Shown here in pieces: positions 18,395 through 27,777 of a DNA stretch of 64,000 bases. The notes under the pieces were generated by a model that saw only the letters and a list, made by a program, of their open reading frames with translations, was not told the DNA's origin and ran no database searches. Each line of letters starts with the position of its first letter. The stretch's first letter is position 1. The DNA is from Bacteroidales bacterium (GTDB lineage: Bacteria; Bacteroidota; Bacteroidia; Bacteroidales; UBA10428), in assembly GCA_016935435.1 (NCBI GenBank), contig JAFGQZ010000001.1, positions 1 through 64,000 of the forward strand. The letters are read 5' to 3'. The position numbers and the translations under genes are program-made.

Positions 18395-20851
18395 ATGGAC
18401 AACGAAAAAATAACTGATAAATATAAATCCGAGCTGCTACAGCTATTAAGTTCTCTCGAAAAAATGCTTAAAGGTATTTCGGGCACACCTGCAAATAATT
18501 TGGTAAAACAAGTTTACTCAATTGTGCACAAAATAAACCAAACTGCCGTTGAAACGGGGTTAAACTACCTTTCGAACCTGTTTGCCCCCATCGAAAAGAA
18601 AATTTCTGCGGCAATAGAACAAAAACAAACCCTCGAACAGCCAGAACTTACCATAATTATTAGCGCTGCGGCCACCGGACAGGAACTTACCAACGATTCG
18701 GGGCTAAACCGTCCCGGAATGAAAACAGCTTACGAAAACATAAAGAAAACAATTCTATCGGCATTTTCGGCCGAAACAACCAACGAACAAAGTTCATTCT
18801 CCAACAGCAGGTTCGAAGAAATTTTTAAAGATGAGGCCATAGACCTGATAAACCAGCTAGAGGAGAAACTATTGCAACTCGAAGGTACACCCGACGACCC
18901 GGCACTTATCGACAATGTTTTTCGTATAATGCACACCCTTAAGGGAAACAGCAATATGTTCGGGCACAAGTACCTTGGCGAAATTACCCATCACCTCGAA
19001 AATGTTTACGATGGCATACGCAGCCATAAATTCGATGTTACCCGACAAATACTGGAAATAACCCTGCAATGTATCGACCACTTCCGAAACCTGATTGACG
19101 ACCCCGAACTATCCGACACTTCGAACAAGGTAATCCAGGAAAGCATTCTTAGCGATATAACCGAAATAAGCGAAAGCGACAATAACCAATCGGCACCCGA
19201 GGCCAAAATTGGCAAGATTGCCGGAGGGGTACAAAGTTTTTATATCTTTTTTAAACCCAACAGCGATATATTTAAAGATGGCACCAACCCTTTATACTAT
19301 GTTTACGACTTAAACGATTTGGGCGATTGTTTAATATTACCGGTTCTTGCCGAAGCTCTCCAGCTCGAAAAAATTGAGCCGGAAAAATGCTATATGTCGT
19401 GGCATATACTGCTGGTTACAAAAGAAACCAAAGAAACCATAGGCGACAACTTTATGTTCCTGAACGAGAACAGCCAGCCCGATATATCCATAGTATCGAA
19501 AACCGATGTTCTAAAAGACAAGCAATTTATCGACAAATTTATGCTGCTGTCCACAAAACCGGTTTCTATTGCCTCTGATTTGGCAGCACAGGCAATTGCC
19601 GAAGCAAAAACAGAAGAAAAAAACTCTGTAAAATCAAAAACAACTGCTGCTGACGCATCGGTTGCAAGCATAAGGGTGGCATCGGCCAAAGTCGATTTAA
19701 TGATGAACCTTATCAGCGAACTGGTAACCAAGCAGGCAGAGCTCAGCATGCTGGCAAATAACCAGAACAATGCACAATTGCTGGAAGTAGCCGAAAGTAT
19801 CGAATCGATATCGCGCGATTTACGCGACAATGCATTCAGTATATCGCTTATACCACTTGAAAAAACGGTATTGCGCTTTCAACGATTGGTGCGCGACGTA
19901 GCAGCCAAGTTTAACAAAAAAGTGAATTTTATTGTCGAAGGCAAAGAAACCGAACTGGATAAAACCATTATCGAGAAAATTGTCGATCCGATTATGCACA
20001 TTCTCCGCAATAGTATTGACCATGGCATTGAAACCCCCGACCAGCGGCTTGCCTTGGGCAAACCCGAAATTGGCGAAATAAAACTAAAGGCTTACCCCTC
20101 GGGGGCACACGTAGTAATTGAAATTACCGACGACGGTTCGGGCATCAATGTGGAAAAAGTTCGAAAAACCGCTGTAAAAAAAGGCTACATCGGGGCAAGC
20201 GACGAACTCTCAACCGACCACATGCTAAAACTTATACTTTCGCCAGGCTTCTCCACCGCCGACAATGTAAGCGAGGTTTCGGGCAGGGGCGTTGGCATGG
20301 ACGTTGTACACCAAAAAATTAAAGAAATACGTGGCGAACTGGAAATCTACACACAGGAAAACAAAGGCACAACACTAATAATCAGGCTCCCACTAACAAT
20401 TTCCATCATCGATTCGCTATTGGTACTAATCGGTTCTACCTATTACTTAATACCCCTGGCGGTAGTTCAGCGGTGTGCCGAGGTAAAAACCCAGGTTATT
20501 ACCGAATCGCCGGTAAGATACCTGAACCTCGATGGCGAATATATTCCGTTTGTCGATCTGCACAAAGAATTCGACATAAAAGAAGAACGTGCCGATTACC
20601 AACGATTAATTATGCTCAAACATAAAAATATGCTGATAGCACTGGTTGTCGATCATATTATTGGCAACCACCAGGCAGTGCTAAAAGCCCTCGGACAAGC
20701 TTACCGCAAACAGGAAGTAGTTTCGGGGGCAAGCATCCTCGGAAACGGCGAAGTGGCCCTGGTGCTCGACACCAACAAGTTGTTACAGGAATACATGTCA
20801 GAACGAGAAGTTGAATTGGAAAGATTATACAAACAAAGCATTAAAGTTTAA
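18395..20851 (+). CDS. cheA: Chemotaxis histidine kinase CheA (array 1)
   Basis: An 818-aa CheA. ATG 18395 is preferred over TTG 18377. An HPt-like but H-poor helical region (about 1-100) precedes the true HPt domain with IMHTLKGNSNMFG (phospho-His180). A P2-like region follows (FYIFFKPNSDIFKDGTNPLY, SWHILLVTKET), then the dimerisation helices (ASAKVDLMMNLISELVTKQAELS), HATPase_c (MHILRNSIDHGIE, ITDDGSGIN, SGRGVGMDVV) and a C-terminal CheW-like regulatory domain ending near YKQSIKV. All catalytic boxes are intact. It forms an operon with the STAS and receiver genes. Confidence 0.95.
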   Translation: MDNEKITDKYKSELLQLLSSLEKMLKGISGTPANNLVKQVYSIVHKINQTAVETGLNYLSNLFAPIEKKISAAIEQKQTLEQPELTIIISAAATGQELTNDSGLNRPGMKTAYENIKKTILSAFSAETTNEQSSFSNSRFEEIFKDEAIDLINQLEEKLLQLEGTPDDPALIDNVFRIMHTLKGNSNMFGHKYLGEITHHLENVYDGIRSHKFDVTRQILEITLQCIDHFRNLIDDPELSDTSNKVIQESILSDITEISESDNNQSAPEAKIGKIAGGVQSFYIFFKPNSDIFKDGTNPLYYVYDLNDLGDCLILPVLAEALQLEKIEPEKCYMSWHILLVTKETKETIGDNFMFLNENSQPDISIVSKTDVLKDKQFIDKFMLLSTKPVSIASDLAAQAIAEAKTEEKNSVKSKTTAADASVASIRVASAKVDLMMNLISELVTKQAELSMLANNQNNAQLLEVAESIESISRDLRDNAFSISLIPLEKTVLRFQRLVRDVAAKFNKKVNFIVEGKETELDKTIIEKIVDPIMHILRNSIDHGIETPDQRLALGKPEIGEIKLKAYPSGAHVVIEITDDGSGINVEKVRKTAVKKGYIGASDELSTDHMLKLILSPGFSTADNVSEVSGRGVGMDVVHQKIKEIRGELEIYTQENKGTTLIIRLPLTISIIDSLLVLIGSTYYLIPLAVVQRCAEVKTQVITESPVRYLNLDGEYIPFVDLHKEFDIKEERADYQRLIMLKHKNMLIALVVDHIIGNHQAVLKALGQAYRKQEVVSGASILGNGEVALVLDTNKLLQEYMSEREVELERLYKQSIKV

Positions 20852-20888
20852 CTGCTTTCCGGTATTTTTGCATAAAGAATTTTAAGGC

Positions 20889-21233
20889 ATGGCAAAAGAC
20901 TGGAAAGAAAGGCTGGGAGTGGTGTACTCCACAAACCCCGAATTTGGTTACTCAAAGCAGGAAGAAGAAATACAGGAAACCCTTCCCAAAGCACAGCAAA
21001 ACCTAAAAGTCCGTATCGACCGTAAACAACGTAAAGGTAAAGTTGCCACACTAATAGAAGGGTTTATTGGTACACCCGGCGATTTGGATGTCCTGGCAAA
21101 AAAACTAAAAACCAAATGCGGAGTTGGCGGCACATCGAAAGATGGGGTAATATTAATACAGGGCGATTTCTGCCAAAAAATTATTGAAATACTGGTTAAC
21201 GAAGGCTACAAAGCAAAAAAAGCCGGGGGATAG
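20889..21233 (+). CDS. SUI1/eIF1-like translation factor (YciH family)
   Basis: A 114-aa protein with the SUI1 domain: LKVRIDRKQRKGKVATLIEG, GDLDVLAKKLKTKCGVGGTS and DGVILIQGDFCQKIIEIL. Bacterial members (YciH) bind the 30S subunit and can influence initiation fidelity; a stress role has been proposed. It lies 37 bases after cheA with no terminator seen, so it may be co-transcribed by chance. Full length for the family. Confidence 0.93.
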   Translation: MAKDWKERLGVVYSTNPEFGYSKQEEEIQETLPKAQQNLKVRIDRKQRKGKVATLIEGFIGTPGDLDVLAKKLKTKCGVGGTSKDGVILIQGDFCQKIIEILVNEGYKAKKAGG

Positions 21234-21364
21234 GCATTTATGCCCTAAACGAAGGTGCAATTAAATTATGGGGCCTGTTGAAATTAAAAAAAAGTAAATA
21301 CCTTCGCTGCCAAAATCCCGAATACCGGCAAGAACTACACTTTTACAAGCTTAAAAAGGGCAGA

Positions 21365-22741
21365 ATGCTACACAAAAATATCGAAGCACTGGAAAAGGGC
21401 AGTATTAAACGATTGCTCTGGAGGTTTTTTTTGCCTTCGTTTGCCGGGGTAATCCTAAATTCGCTCTATAATATTGTCGATCGTATTTTTATCGGACAGG
21501 GTGTTGGGGCCCTTGCGCTCTCAGGGGTAAGTGCCGTATTCCCTGTAATGCTCATTCTCATGGGGTTTGGTATGCTCATAGGCATTGGCGCGGGAGTACG
21601 TTTGTCTATCACATTGGGCAAAAAAGATTTCGCAATGGCTGAAAAAGTACTGGGCAATGCCTTTGTGCTCATTATTATTGTATCGGTATTCTTAACATTC
21701 CTGGGATTTGCAATAAAAGGCCCTCTCTTACAATTATTTGGCGTAAGCAGCGAAACCTTTGCCTATGCCAACAGCTATCTGAACATTATTTTGCCAGGCA
21801 CTATATTTGGCACCATGGGCTTTTCGCTGAACAATATCATCCGGTCCGAAGGAAATGCCAAAGTTGCAATGTATTCCATGCTTATAAGCGCCGGCCTGAA
21901 CCTGTTGCTCGATCCCTTGTTTATTTTTGTTTTTGACATGGGTGTAAAAGGTGCAGCTTGGGCAACCGTAATCTCACAAATGGCCCTTGCTGTATGGGTT
22001 ATTTTACATTTCACCGGTAAGAAAGCCGTAATAAGGCTCAAGCCGGCAAAATTCAGGCTGGAAGGGGAAATTATATGGTATATAATTACGGTTGGTTTTG
22101 CCCCCTTTTCAATGCAAATTGCTGCCAGTTTTGTTCAGGGCACTTTTAATACGCAATTAATAAAATTTGGCGGCGACCTGGCAATTGGGGCAATGGGCAT
22201 AATTAACAGTTATGCCATGCTGGTGCTCATGTCTATAATTGCAGTTAATATGGCCTCGCAGCCCATAGTTGGTTTTAACTTTGGTGCAAAAAACTTCCTT
22301 CGGGTAAAACAAACGCTTAAAATATGCCTTTTTGCCGGTTCGGTTATTTCTATTAGCGGTTTTTTGTTTGCACAGGTTTTTCCCGGTTTAATTGTAAAAC
22401 TTTTTAATATAAGCAACAACGAACTTATTGATACCGGCATACAGGGGCTTCGGATTTTTATGGCAGCCTGGCCTGTTGTGGGTTTCCAGATTATTGCGAG
22501 CAATTACTTTCAATCGACTGGTAAAGCAGGTATGGCCGTTTTTTTATCGCTGCTCCGGCAAGTGCTGGTATTAATACCGGTTTTATTAATCCTGCCGGAC
22601 TATATCGGGCTTAAAGGCGTTTGGCTTTCCGGCCCTGTTTCCGATATGATTGCCGGAATTGTTTGCTTATGGCTACTGGCACGCGAAATAAAACGGTTGG
22701 AATATTCTGTTAAGACAGAAAATATAATTCCCCGGGAATAA
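21365..22741 (+). CDS. MATE-family efflux transporter
   Basis: A 458-aa membrane protein with about twelve transmembrane helices in two homologous halves. The start at ATG 21365 puts the conserved KGSIKRLLWRFFLPSFAGV near the N-terminus; the TTG at 21278 would add 29 polar residues. Typical MATE motifs are LYNIVDRIFIGQGVGALALSG, GMLIGIGAGVRLSI and NMASQPIVGFNFGAKN. It probably exports cationic drugs or metabolites by Na+ or H+ antiport; substrate unknown. Its end is two bases from the convergent peptidase gene's stop. Confidence 0.93.
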   Translation: MLHKNIEALEKGSIKRLLWRFFLPSFAGVILNSLYNIVDRIFIGQGVGALALSGVSAVFPVMLILMGFGMLIGIGAGVRLSITLGKKDFAMAEKVLGNAFVLIIIVSVFLTFLGFAIKGPLLQLFGVSSETFAYANSYLNIILPGTIFGTMGFSLNNIIRSEGNAKVAMYSMLISAGLNLLLDPLFIFVFDMGVKGAAWATVISQMALAVWVILHFTGKKAVIRLKPAKFRLEGEIIWYIITVGFAPFSMQIAASFVQGTFNTQLIKFGGDLAIGAMGIINSYAMLVLMSIIAVNMASQPIVGFNFGAKNFLRVKQTLKICLFAGSVISISGFLFAQVFPGLIVKLFNISNNELIDTGIQGLRIFMAAWPVVGFQIIASNYFQSTGKAGMAVFLSLLRQVLVLIPVLLILPDYIGLKGVWLSGPVSDMIAGIVCLWLLAREIKRLEYSVKTENIIPRE

Positions 22742-22743
22742 AA

Positions 22744-24069
22744 TCAATCTAATTGCAACTGTTTGTTCCTTTTTTGCAAAAGGCTGGTATCCACTTCCAT
22801 GTTGAGCCAATGGCCGAGGGTTTCGGCAAGGAATTTTAGCTCGTCAGGCAACATATTTCTAATACGTGCATCGCCATGGTTCCTGCTATTCAAAAAAAAC
22901 CATACCGAATTTGTTTCACCCGAAGGCTGTATTGCTGTAGCCGACCAGGTATCGACCGTGCCATAAATATACACAATATTGTTTCCATAACTTTTTAACC
23001 ATGCAAGGGCATTTAAAGCCAATGTACTGTCGTACTCTGCATCCATCATATTGGGCGGAAAAGTGGCCAAAGGGTTTTTTTCTTCTGAAAAGGTTTTTAT
23101 CAGGGTATCGAAGCAGGCAGCCCTGTAGCCATAATACCCCATTTCGGTAGCTGCCTGGTAATAGTGCGACGAAAATTTTTCCATCTCCCCATCGGAAAAG
23201 AAACCAATATCGGAAACCGTAAGCAGGTGTACAATTATTTGCTCAACAGACGAACCTTCTTCAGGAATAAGGGAACAGTCGTAGCCCCATTGCCAAAACG
23301 AAAACGGATATTCGAGCACCGAATATTCAAATGCCTTTTCAAGGGTAAGAAAAGTAAACTCATATCCGGTTTCATAGCTGTAATTTTGCATGATAGGCAA
23401 AATGGAGTCGCGCTTTTGCAACACAAGGCGCTGAAATTTTTTTATATTATCGCGGCATTCGGCGCTTCCAACCGTATCGAGAAATGTATAAATGCGCTTA
23501 TCTTCGACCGAAAGGTTAAAAGGTGCAACATAAGGGATACTTACGGTTACATCTTCGGGGTAAAAATAACGATAGTAGAGGGTTGTTTGTCCACCCTTGC
23601 TAATACCTGTGCTTACCCAGTTTCCGGAGTACAATTCTTTGAAAATATGGTTAATTCTGTGCAAATCTGCTGTTGCCTGCTCCAGGTTAAGAAAGGAATA
23701 ATTCATTGTATCCGGAATGCTTTTGCCAAAGTACCGGTGCTCGGCCTGTAACTGGTTAGCATTTAGCAACAGTGTTACTTCGCCGATATAGTTCGAAGGA
23801 CAGTCGTACCCTTCGGTAACAAAAACTACTGGCAATGTAAAATCGCGGTGCGATAAATACAATTTTTGGAGAAAGCTTCCGCGTTCGGGGTTTTTATGAT
23901 CGAGCGGTTGTTCAATAAAAATTTCATAGGCTGTTTTAAAACCATCGGGGACACTAATTTTTTTATAGTATAAGCCTGGAACATTGTTTAAGAAACTTTC
24001 CAAAGTTCGTTTCTGTGCCGAGGCATGGGTAAGCAAGAAAATTGCTGCAAGCAACACTGTGTTTCTCAT
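22744..24069 (-). CDS. Secreted S28/S37-type serine peptidase
   Basis: A 441-aa secreted hydrolase. The signal peptide MRNTVLLAAIFLLTHASA is followed by an alpha/beta-hydrolase of the PS-10 (Pfam S37) tripeptidyl-peptidase type found in Bacteroidota. LYYKKISVPDGFKTAYEIFI, EHRYFGKSIP, the nucleophile elbow GISKGGQT, VDTWSA for the acid and RNHGDAR for the histidine are all present, so a complete Ser-Asp-His triad can be proposed. It probably trims N-terminal peptides in the periplasm or outside the cell. Confidence 0.88.
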   Translation of the reverse strand: MRNTVLLAAIFLLTHASAQKRTLESFLNNVPGLYYKKISVPDGFKTAYEIFIEQPLDHKNPERGSFLQKLYLSHRDFTLPVVFVTEGYDCPSNYIGEVTLLLNANQLQAEHRYFGKSIPDTMNYSFLNLEQATADLHRINHIFKELYSGNWVSTGISKGGQTTLYYRYFYPEDVTVSIPYVAPFNLSVEDKRIYTFLDTVGSAECRDNIKKFQRLVLQKRDSILPIMQNYSYETGYEFTFLTLEKAFEYSVLEYPFSFWQWGYDCSLIPEEGSSVEQIIVHLLTVSDIGFFSDGEMEKFSSHYYQAATEMGYYGYRAACFDTLIKTFSEEKNPLATFPPNMMDAEYDSTLALNALAWLKSYGNNIVYIYGTVDTWSATAIQPSGETNSVWFFLNSRNHGDARIRNMLPDELKFLAETLGHWLNMEVDTSLLQKRNKQLQLD

Positions 24070-24193
24070 AAGAGCTAAAAAGGTTAAGTCTATAATATAG
24101 TTTTAAAACTTTGAAAAAGATGGCAGCATTAATTCAATTTTTGAAATTAACCTATTTTGATAGAAATCGAAATTTTTTATTACGGCATCACAT

Positions 24194-24228
24194 AAAAAAA
24201 AAGCATCCGGTAGTTTTTTGCCGGATGC
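24194..24228 (-). terminator. Intrinsic terminator of the uronate operon
   Basis: On the minus strand GCATCCGG, a 10-base loop and CCGGATGC are followed by nine T. It lies about 50 bases beyond the stop of the KDPG aldolase gene, the last gene of the uronate cluster. Confidence 0.9.
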
Positions 24229-24274
24229 CCATACAAAGTTTCCGGAAAACCGGATATAGAAGTATGTTTACTGC

Positions 24275-24946
24275 TTACTTTTTTAGTTCCCTTACAATAG
24301 CAACCACTTCGCGTACAAGTTCTTCTATTTCTTTGAATTTGCCACTGGCAATAATTTCGGCAGGGAAAAGCTGTGAACCCAGGCCTACACATGTGGCGCC
24401 AGCCTTAAACCAGGACGTTAAGTTGTCTTTTTCGGGCAATACGCCTCCCGAAGGCATAATGCTTGTCCACGGGCAGGGACCTTTTACAGCACTCACAAAC
24501 GAAGGCCCGCCAACCTCTTTGCCCGGAAATATTTTAACAATTTCTGCACCCAGTTCTTCGGCAAGGCCAATTTCTGAAATGGTGCCACAACCCGGCAGCC
24601 ACGGAATTTTTCGGCGGTTGCATGTTTTTGCTATTTCGGGGTTTAACAGCGGCGACACCAAAAAATTTGCCCCTAACTGAATATAAAGGGCTGCCGTAGC
24701 CGCATCGGCTATAGAACCTGCGCCAAGAACCATGTCTGGGCATTCTGTGGCACACCATTTATTCACTTCGGCGAAAACTTCGTGAGCATAGTCGCCGCGG
24801 TTGGTAAATTCAAATACTCGTGCGCCGCCAACATAACACGCTTTAATAACCTTTTTTACAATTTCAGCATCTTTGTTGTAATACAAGGGAACAATACCGG
24901 TTTCTATCATGGTATTGAGCACTTTCATCCTGTTAAACCTGGCCAT
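24275..24946 (-). CDS. kdgA: KDPG aldolase (2-dehydro-3-deoxy-6-phosphogluconate aldolase)
   Basis: A 223-aa class I aldolase that splits KDPG to pyruvate and glyceraldehyde-3-phosphate. Family marks are FEFTNRGDYAHEVF (substrate Arg loop), VLGAGSIADAATAALYIQLGANFLVSP, EIVKIFPGKEVGG (Schiff-base Lys in VKIFPG) and SIMPSGGV. It is the last gene of the uronate locus, before a strong terminator. The last enzyme of the KDG branch is thus encoded at the end of the transcript. A composite repeat separates it from kdgK. Confidence 0.95.
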   Translation of the reverse strand: MARFNRMKVLNTMIETGIVPLYYNKDAEIVKKVIKACYVGGARVFEFTNRGDYAHEVFAEVNKWCATECPDMVLGAGSIADAATAALYIQLGANFLVSPLLNPEIAKTCNRRKIPWLPGCGTISEIGLAEELGAEIVKIFPGKEVGGPSFVSAVKGPCPWTSIMPSGGVLPEKDNLTSWFKAGATCVGLGSQLFPAEIIASGKFKEIEELVREVVAIVRELKK

Positions 24947-24993
24947 GTTTTTTTTACATTTTATTATTTATATATAGGTTGAGGTTGAGCTAT

Positions 24994-25155
24994 AAGCGAA
25001 CGAAGAAAATGAAGGAAAATAATTAACAATTAGCACATTATCAAATCTTCAGTTCACTGTTCACTGTTCACTTATTACAGTTAACATATAAACTTTAAAC
25101 TTTGAACTTTAAACTTTAAACTTTGAACTTTAAACTTTAAACTTTAAACTTTGAA
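24994..25155 (-). repeat. Composite 3' repeat, locus 2
   Basis: On the minus strand, starting at the kdgK stop codon: nine tandem copies of the heptamer AACTTTR (25091-25153, read here on plus), then three copies of GTTCACT (25052-25072), an AATAATTAA stretch (25018-25026) and a GAAGAAAATGAAGGAAAAT block (25002-25020). Module order and orientation relative to the upstream gene match loci 1, 3 and 4. Confidence 0.9.
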
Positions 25156-26190
25156 CTATCGGCTAACCCTTCCCGAGCCATCGCCTTTCATAAGTTTTTC
25201 AACCTCATCTACCATTACGCGGTTATAGTCGCCATAAATGGTATGCTTAAGGCACGAAGCAGCCACAGCAAAGTTCAGGGCTTTTTGGTCGTCGTTTTTA
25301 TAAGTAAGGAGCCCGTATATCAAACCTCCCATGAACGAGTCGCCGCCACCAACGCGATCGACAATGTGAGTAATCTGATAGACAGGGGCCTGGTAAATCT
25401 TGTGCCCGTCCCACAGAACACCCGACCATGTATTATGGTTGGCGCTTACCGAGCCGCGGAGGGTAGTAATAACCTTTTTGCACCTCAGAAACCTTGCCAT
25501 AATCTGCTCCGAAACCGATTGATACGCAGCAGCCTCGACATGGCCTTTGGTTACGTCAACACCATCGGGACGAATTCCCAGTGCCATTTCGGCATCTTCC
25601 TCGTTGCCCAGTACCACATCGCAGCCCTCAACCAGCAGGGGCATTACTTCGCCAGCGGTTTTCCCGTATTTCCAAAGGTTTTTCCGAAAGTTCAGGTCGC
25701 ACGAAACGGTTATCCCCTTTTCATTTGCAGTTTTTATGCCTTCGAGGCATACCTCAGCAGCACCTTGCGAAATGGCGGGGGTAATACCGGTCCAATGGAA
25801 CCATGTAGCATCTTTTAAAACATTGGCCCAGTTTACCATACCCGGTTTTATTTGCGAAACTGCCGAACCAGAGCGGTCGTATATAACCTTGCTGGCACGG
25901 CTTACAGCTCCGGTTTCGAGGAAATAAATGCCCATTCTTTCGCCACCGTAAATAATACTATTGGTATCGACACCCAGTCCGCGCAGTTCGTTAACACATG
26001 CCCGGACAATATCGTTATTGGGCAGCCGGGTTACAAAACTTGCAGGTATGCCATAGTTTGCCAGCGACACGGCAACATTGGCTTCGCCCCCGCCAAAAGT
26101 CGAGCTTAAATTGTTCGACTGCCCAAACCTCTCAAACCCGGGTGTTGCCAAACGGAGCATCACTTCCCCAAAGGTTACTACTCTTTCCAT
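25156..26190 (-). CDS. kdgK: 2-keto-3-deoxygluconate kinase (PfkB family)
   Basis: A 344-aa ribokinase-fold sugar kinase that phosphorylates KDG to KDPG. It starts FGEVMLRLATPGFERFGQ and FGGGEANVAVSLANYG, the typical KdgK N-terminus. SCDLNFRKNLW and VVLGNEEDAEMALGI follow. The ATP-binding and catalytic end is DRVGGGDSFMGGLIYGL (anion hole with catalytic Asp). The gap to uxaC is 15 bases. A second, more divergent homologue lies at 35 kb in the same locus. Confidence 0.93.
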   Translation of the reverse strand: MERVVTFGEVMLRLATPGFERFGQSNNLSSTFGGGEANVAVSLANYGIPASFVTRLPNNDIVRACVNELRGLGVDTNSIIYGGERMGIYFLETGAVSRASKVIYDRSGSAVSQIKPGMVNWANVLKDATWFHWTGITPAISQGAAEVCLEGIKTANEKGITVSCDLNFRKNLWKYGKTAGEVMPLLVEGCDVVLGNEEDAEMALGIRPDGVDVTKGHVEAAAYQSVSEQIMARFLRCKKVITTLRGSVSANHNTWSGVLWDGHKIYQAPVYQITHIVDRVGGGDSFMGGLIYGLLTYKNDDQKALNFAVAASCLKHTIYGDYNRVMVDEVEKLMKGDGSGRVSR

Positions 26191-26205
26191 TTAAAATGTA
26201 TTCAA

Positions 26206-27606
26206 TTAAAAATTAAAATAATTTTTCGCGTTATAATAACAAATATCTTCGACCATTCTGCCTAATAAGCCCATATCGTTCGGAATTTCACCATTTTCAA
26301 CATCGGTGCCAATTACGTTACACAAGATACGACGGAAATACTCATGCCTCGGAAACGACAGGAAACTGCGCGAGTCGGTGAGCATTCCAATAAAGCGGCT
26401 CAACAACCCAAGTGTCGATAAGGTATTTAATTGCCTCTCCATACCATCTTTCTGGTCGAGGAACCACCAGCCCGAACCCCACTGAATTTTACCAGGAGTT
26501 TTCCCATCCTGAAAATTGCCCAGCATTGTGGCCAGCACTTCATTGTCGGAAGGGTTTATATTGTACAAAATGGTTTTTGCGAGTTTTTCTTCTTTATCGA
26601 GCCTGTCGAGAAAGCGCGACATACTTATAGCTTGTTTAAAATCGCCAATGGAATCGAAACCCGTGTCGGCTCCAATTGCTGCAAACATGCGCGAATTGTT
26701 GTTACGTATCGGCCCCAGATGGTATTGCTGTACCCAGCCTTTTTCAAAATCCATCACCGCATACTCATACAACATTGCCGATTTGAACTTAATGATTTCG
26801 TCTGCCGAAAGTTCTTTCCCTTCCCTGATTTTCAGAAAGGCCGATTCGACTTCTCCCGGGGTATATTTTTCAGCATAAAAACAATCGAGGCCATGATCGG
26901 AAACCCTGCAACCATTAGCATGAAAGAAAGCATGACGTTTGCGCAAGGCCTCCAGCAAAGCAGTAAAGGTGCCAATTTCGATGTCCGATGCAGCAGAGAG
27001 CTGGTCGATATAAGCATTGTAGGCCTGAACATTCTCAACAGCCATCGATTTATCGGGCCTCCAGGCTGGAAACACGCTAAATGGTGCCCCACTGGTTTTT
27101 ATCTTTATGTGGTGTTCGAGCGAATCGGCCGGATCGTCGGTAGTGCAAACCACTTCAACGTTCATTTTTTGCAGAAGCCCGTGCACACGGTAATTGTTGT
27201 GCTGGAGCATTTCTGTAGTGATATTATAAATTTTATCGGCCGTTGAAGGGTTCAGCAGCTCGGTAATATTGAAATATCTTTGCAGCTCCATGTGTGTCCA
27301 ATGGTACAGGGGGTTACGCAGGGTATAGGGCACGGTTTCGGCCCATTTCAGAAATTTTTCACGGTCGCCGGCATTGCCTGTACAGTATTTTTCGTCGATA
27401 CCGTTTGTTCGCATGGCCCGCCATTTATAATGATCGCCATATAAAAGGGCCTGGGCAATGTTTTCGAAGCGATGGTTATCGGCCATCATTTTGGGCACTA
27501 AATGATTGTGGTAATCAATAACCGGCATTTTTGCAGCATGCTCGTGATAAAGGTAAGCCGCCGTATCGGAATGCAACAAAAAATCTTTATCGAGAAAGGT
27601 TTTCAT
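26206..27606 (-). CDS. uxaC: Glucuronate/galacturonate isomerase
   Basis: A 466-aa enzyme of the amidohydrolase-like UxaC family, converting D-glucuronate to D-fructuronate and D-galacturonate to D-tagaturonate. The N-terminal HEHAAKMPVIDYHNHLVP has the metal-binding HxH. LRNPLYHWTHMELQRYF, CTTDDPADSLEHH, SDHGLDCFYAE and MLTDSRSFLSFPRHEYFRRI are diagnostic. Length matches the family (about 470). It is the entry step for uronates, directly upstream of kdgK in the transcript. Confidence 0.97.
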   Translation of the reverse strand: MKTFLDKDFLLHSDTAAYLYHEHAAKMPVIDYHNHLVPKMMADNHRFENIAQALLYGDHYKWRAMRTNGIDEKYCTGNAGDREKFLKWAETVPYTLRNPLYHWTHMELQRYFNITELLNPSTADKIYNITTEMLQHNNYRVHGLLQKMNVEVVCTTDDPADSLEHHIKIKTSGAPFSVFPAWRPDKSMAVENVQAYNAYIDQLSAASDIEIGTFTALLEALRKRHAFFHANGCRVSDHGLDCFYAEKYTPGEVESAFLKIREGKELSADEIIKFKSAMLYEYAVMDFEKGWVQQYHLGPIRNNNSRMFAAIGADTGFDSIGDFKQAISMSRFLDRLDKEEKLAKTILYNINPSDNEVLATMLGNFQDGKTPGKIQWGSGWWFLDQKDGMERQLNTLSTLGLLSRFIGMLTDSRSFLSFPRHEYFRRILCNVIGTDVENGEIPNDMGLLGRMVEDICYYNAKNYFNF

Positions 27607-27639
27607 ACGTTATTTTTTTAAAGTTAAGGGTGAGGTACG

Positions 27640-27777
27640 AGTTAATGAAGAAAATGAAAAACATGCAAATAATTAAGTGTCTGCATATTCTAACATTTCA
27701 CCATTCACTGTTCACTGTTCACTGTTCACTGTTCACTTTGAACTTTGAACTTTAAACTTTGAACTTTGAACTAAAGC
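27640..27777 (-). repeat. Composite 3' repeat, locus 3
   Basis: Between kduD and uxaC. Read along the minus strand after the kduD stop: AACTTTR heptamers (four copies, 27741-27768), GTTCACT heptamers (four perfect plus one variant, 27703-27737), an AATAATTAA stretch and AATGAAGAAAATGAAAA (27644-27660). The same four modules appear in the same order as in the other loci. Confidence 0.9.

Noticed and set aside
25091-25153. CRISPR-like array
   Set aside because: Units are 7 nt with no spacers, so these are tandem repeats.
26431-27246. 271-aa plus-strand ORF opposite uxaC
   Set aside because: It is antisense to a strongly conserved enzyme, has no recognisable domain and no start context.
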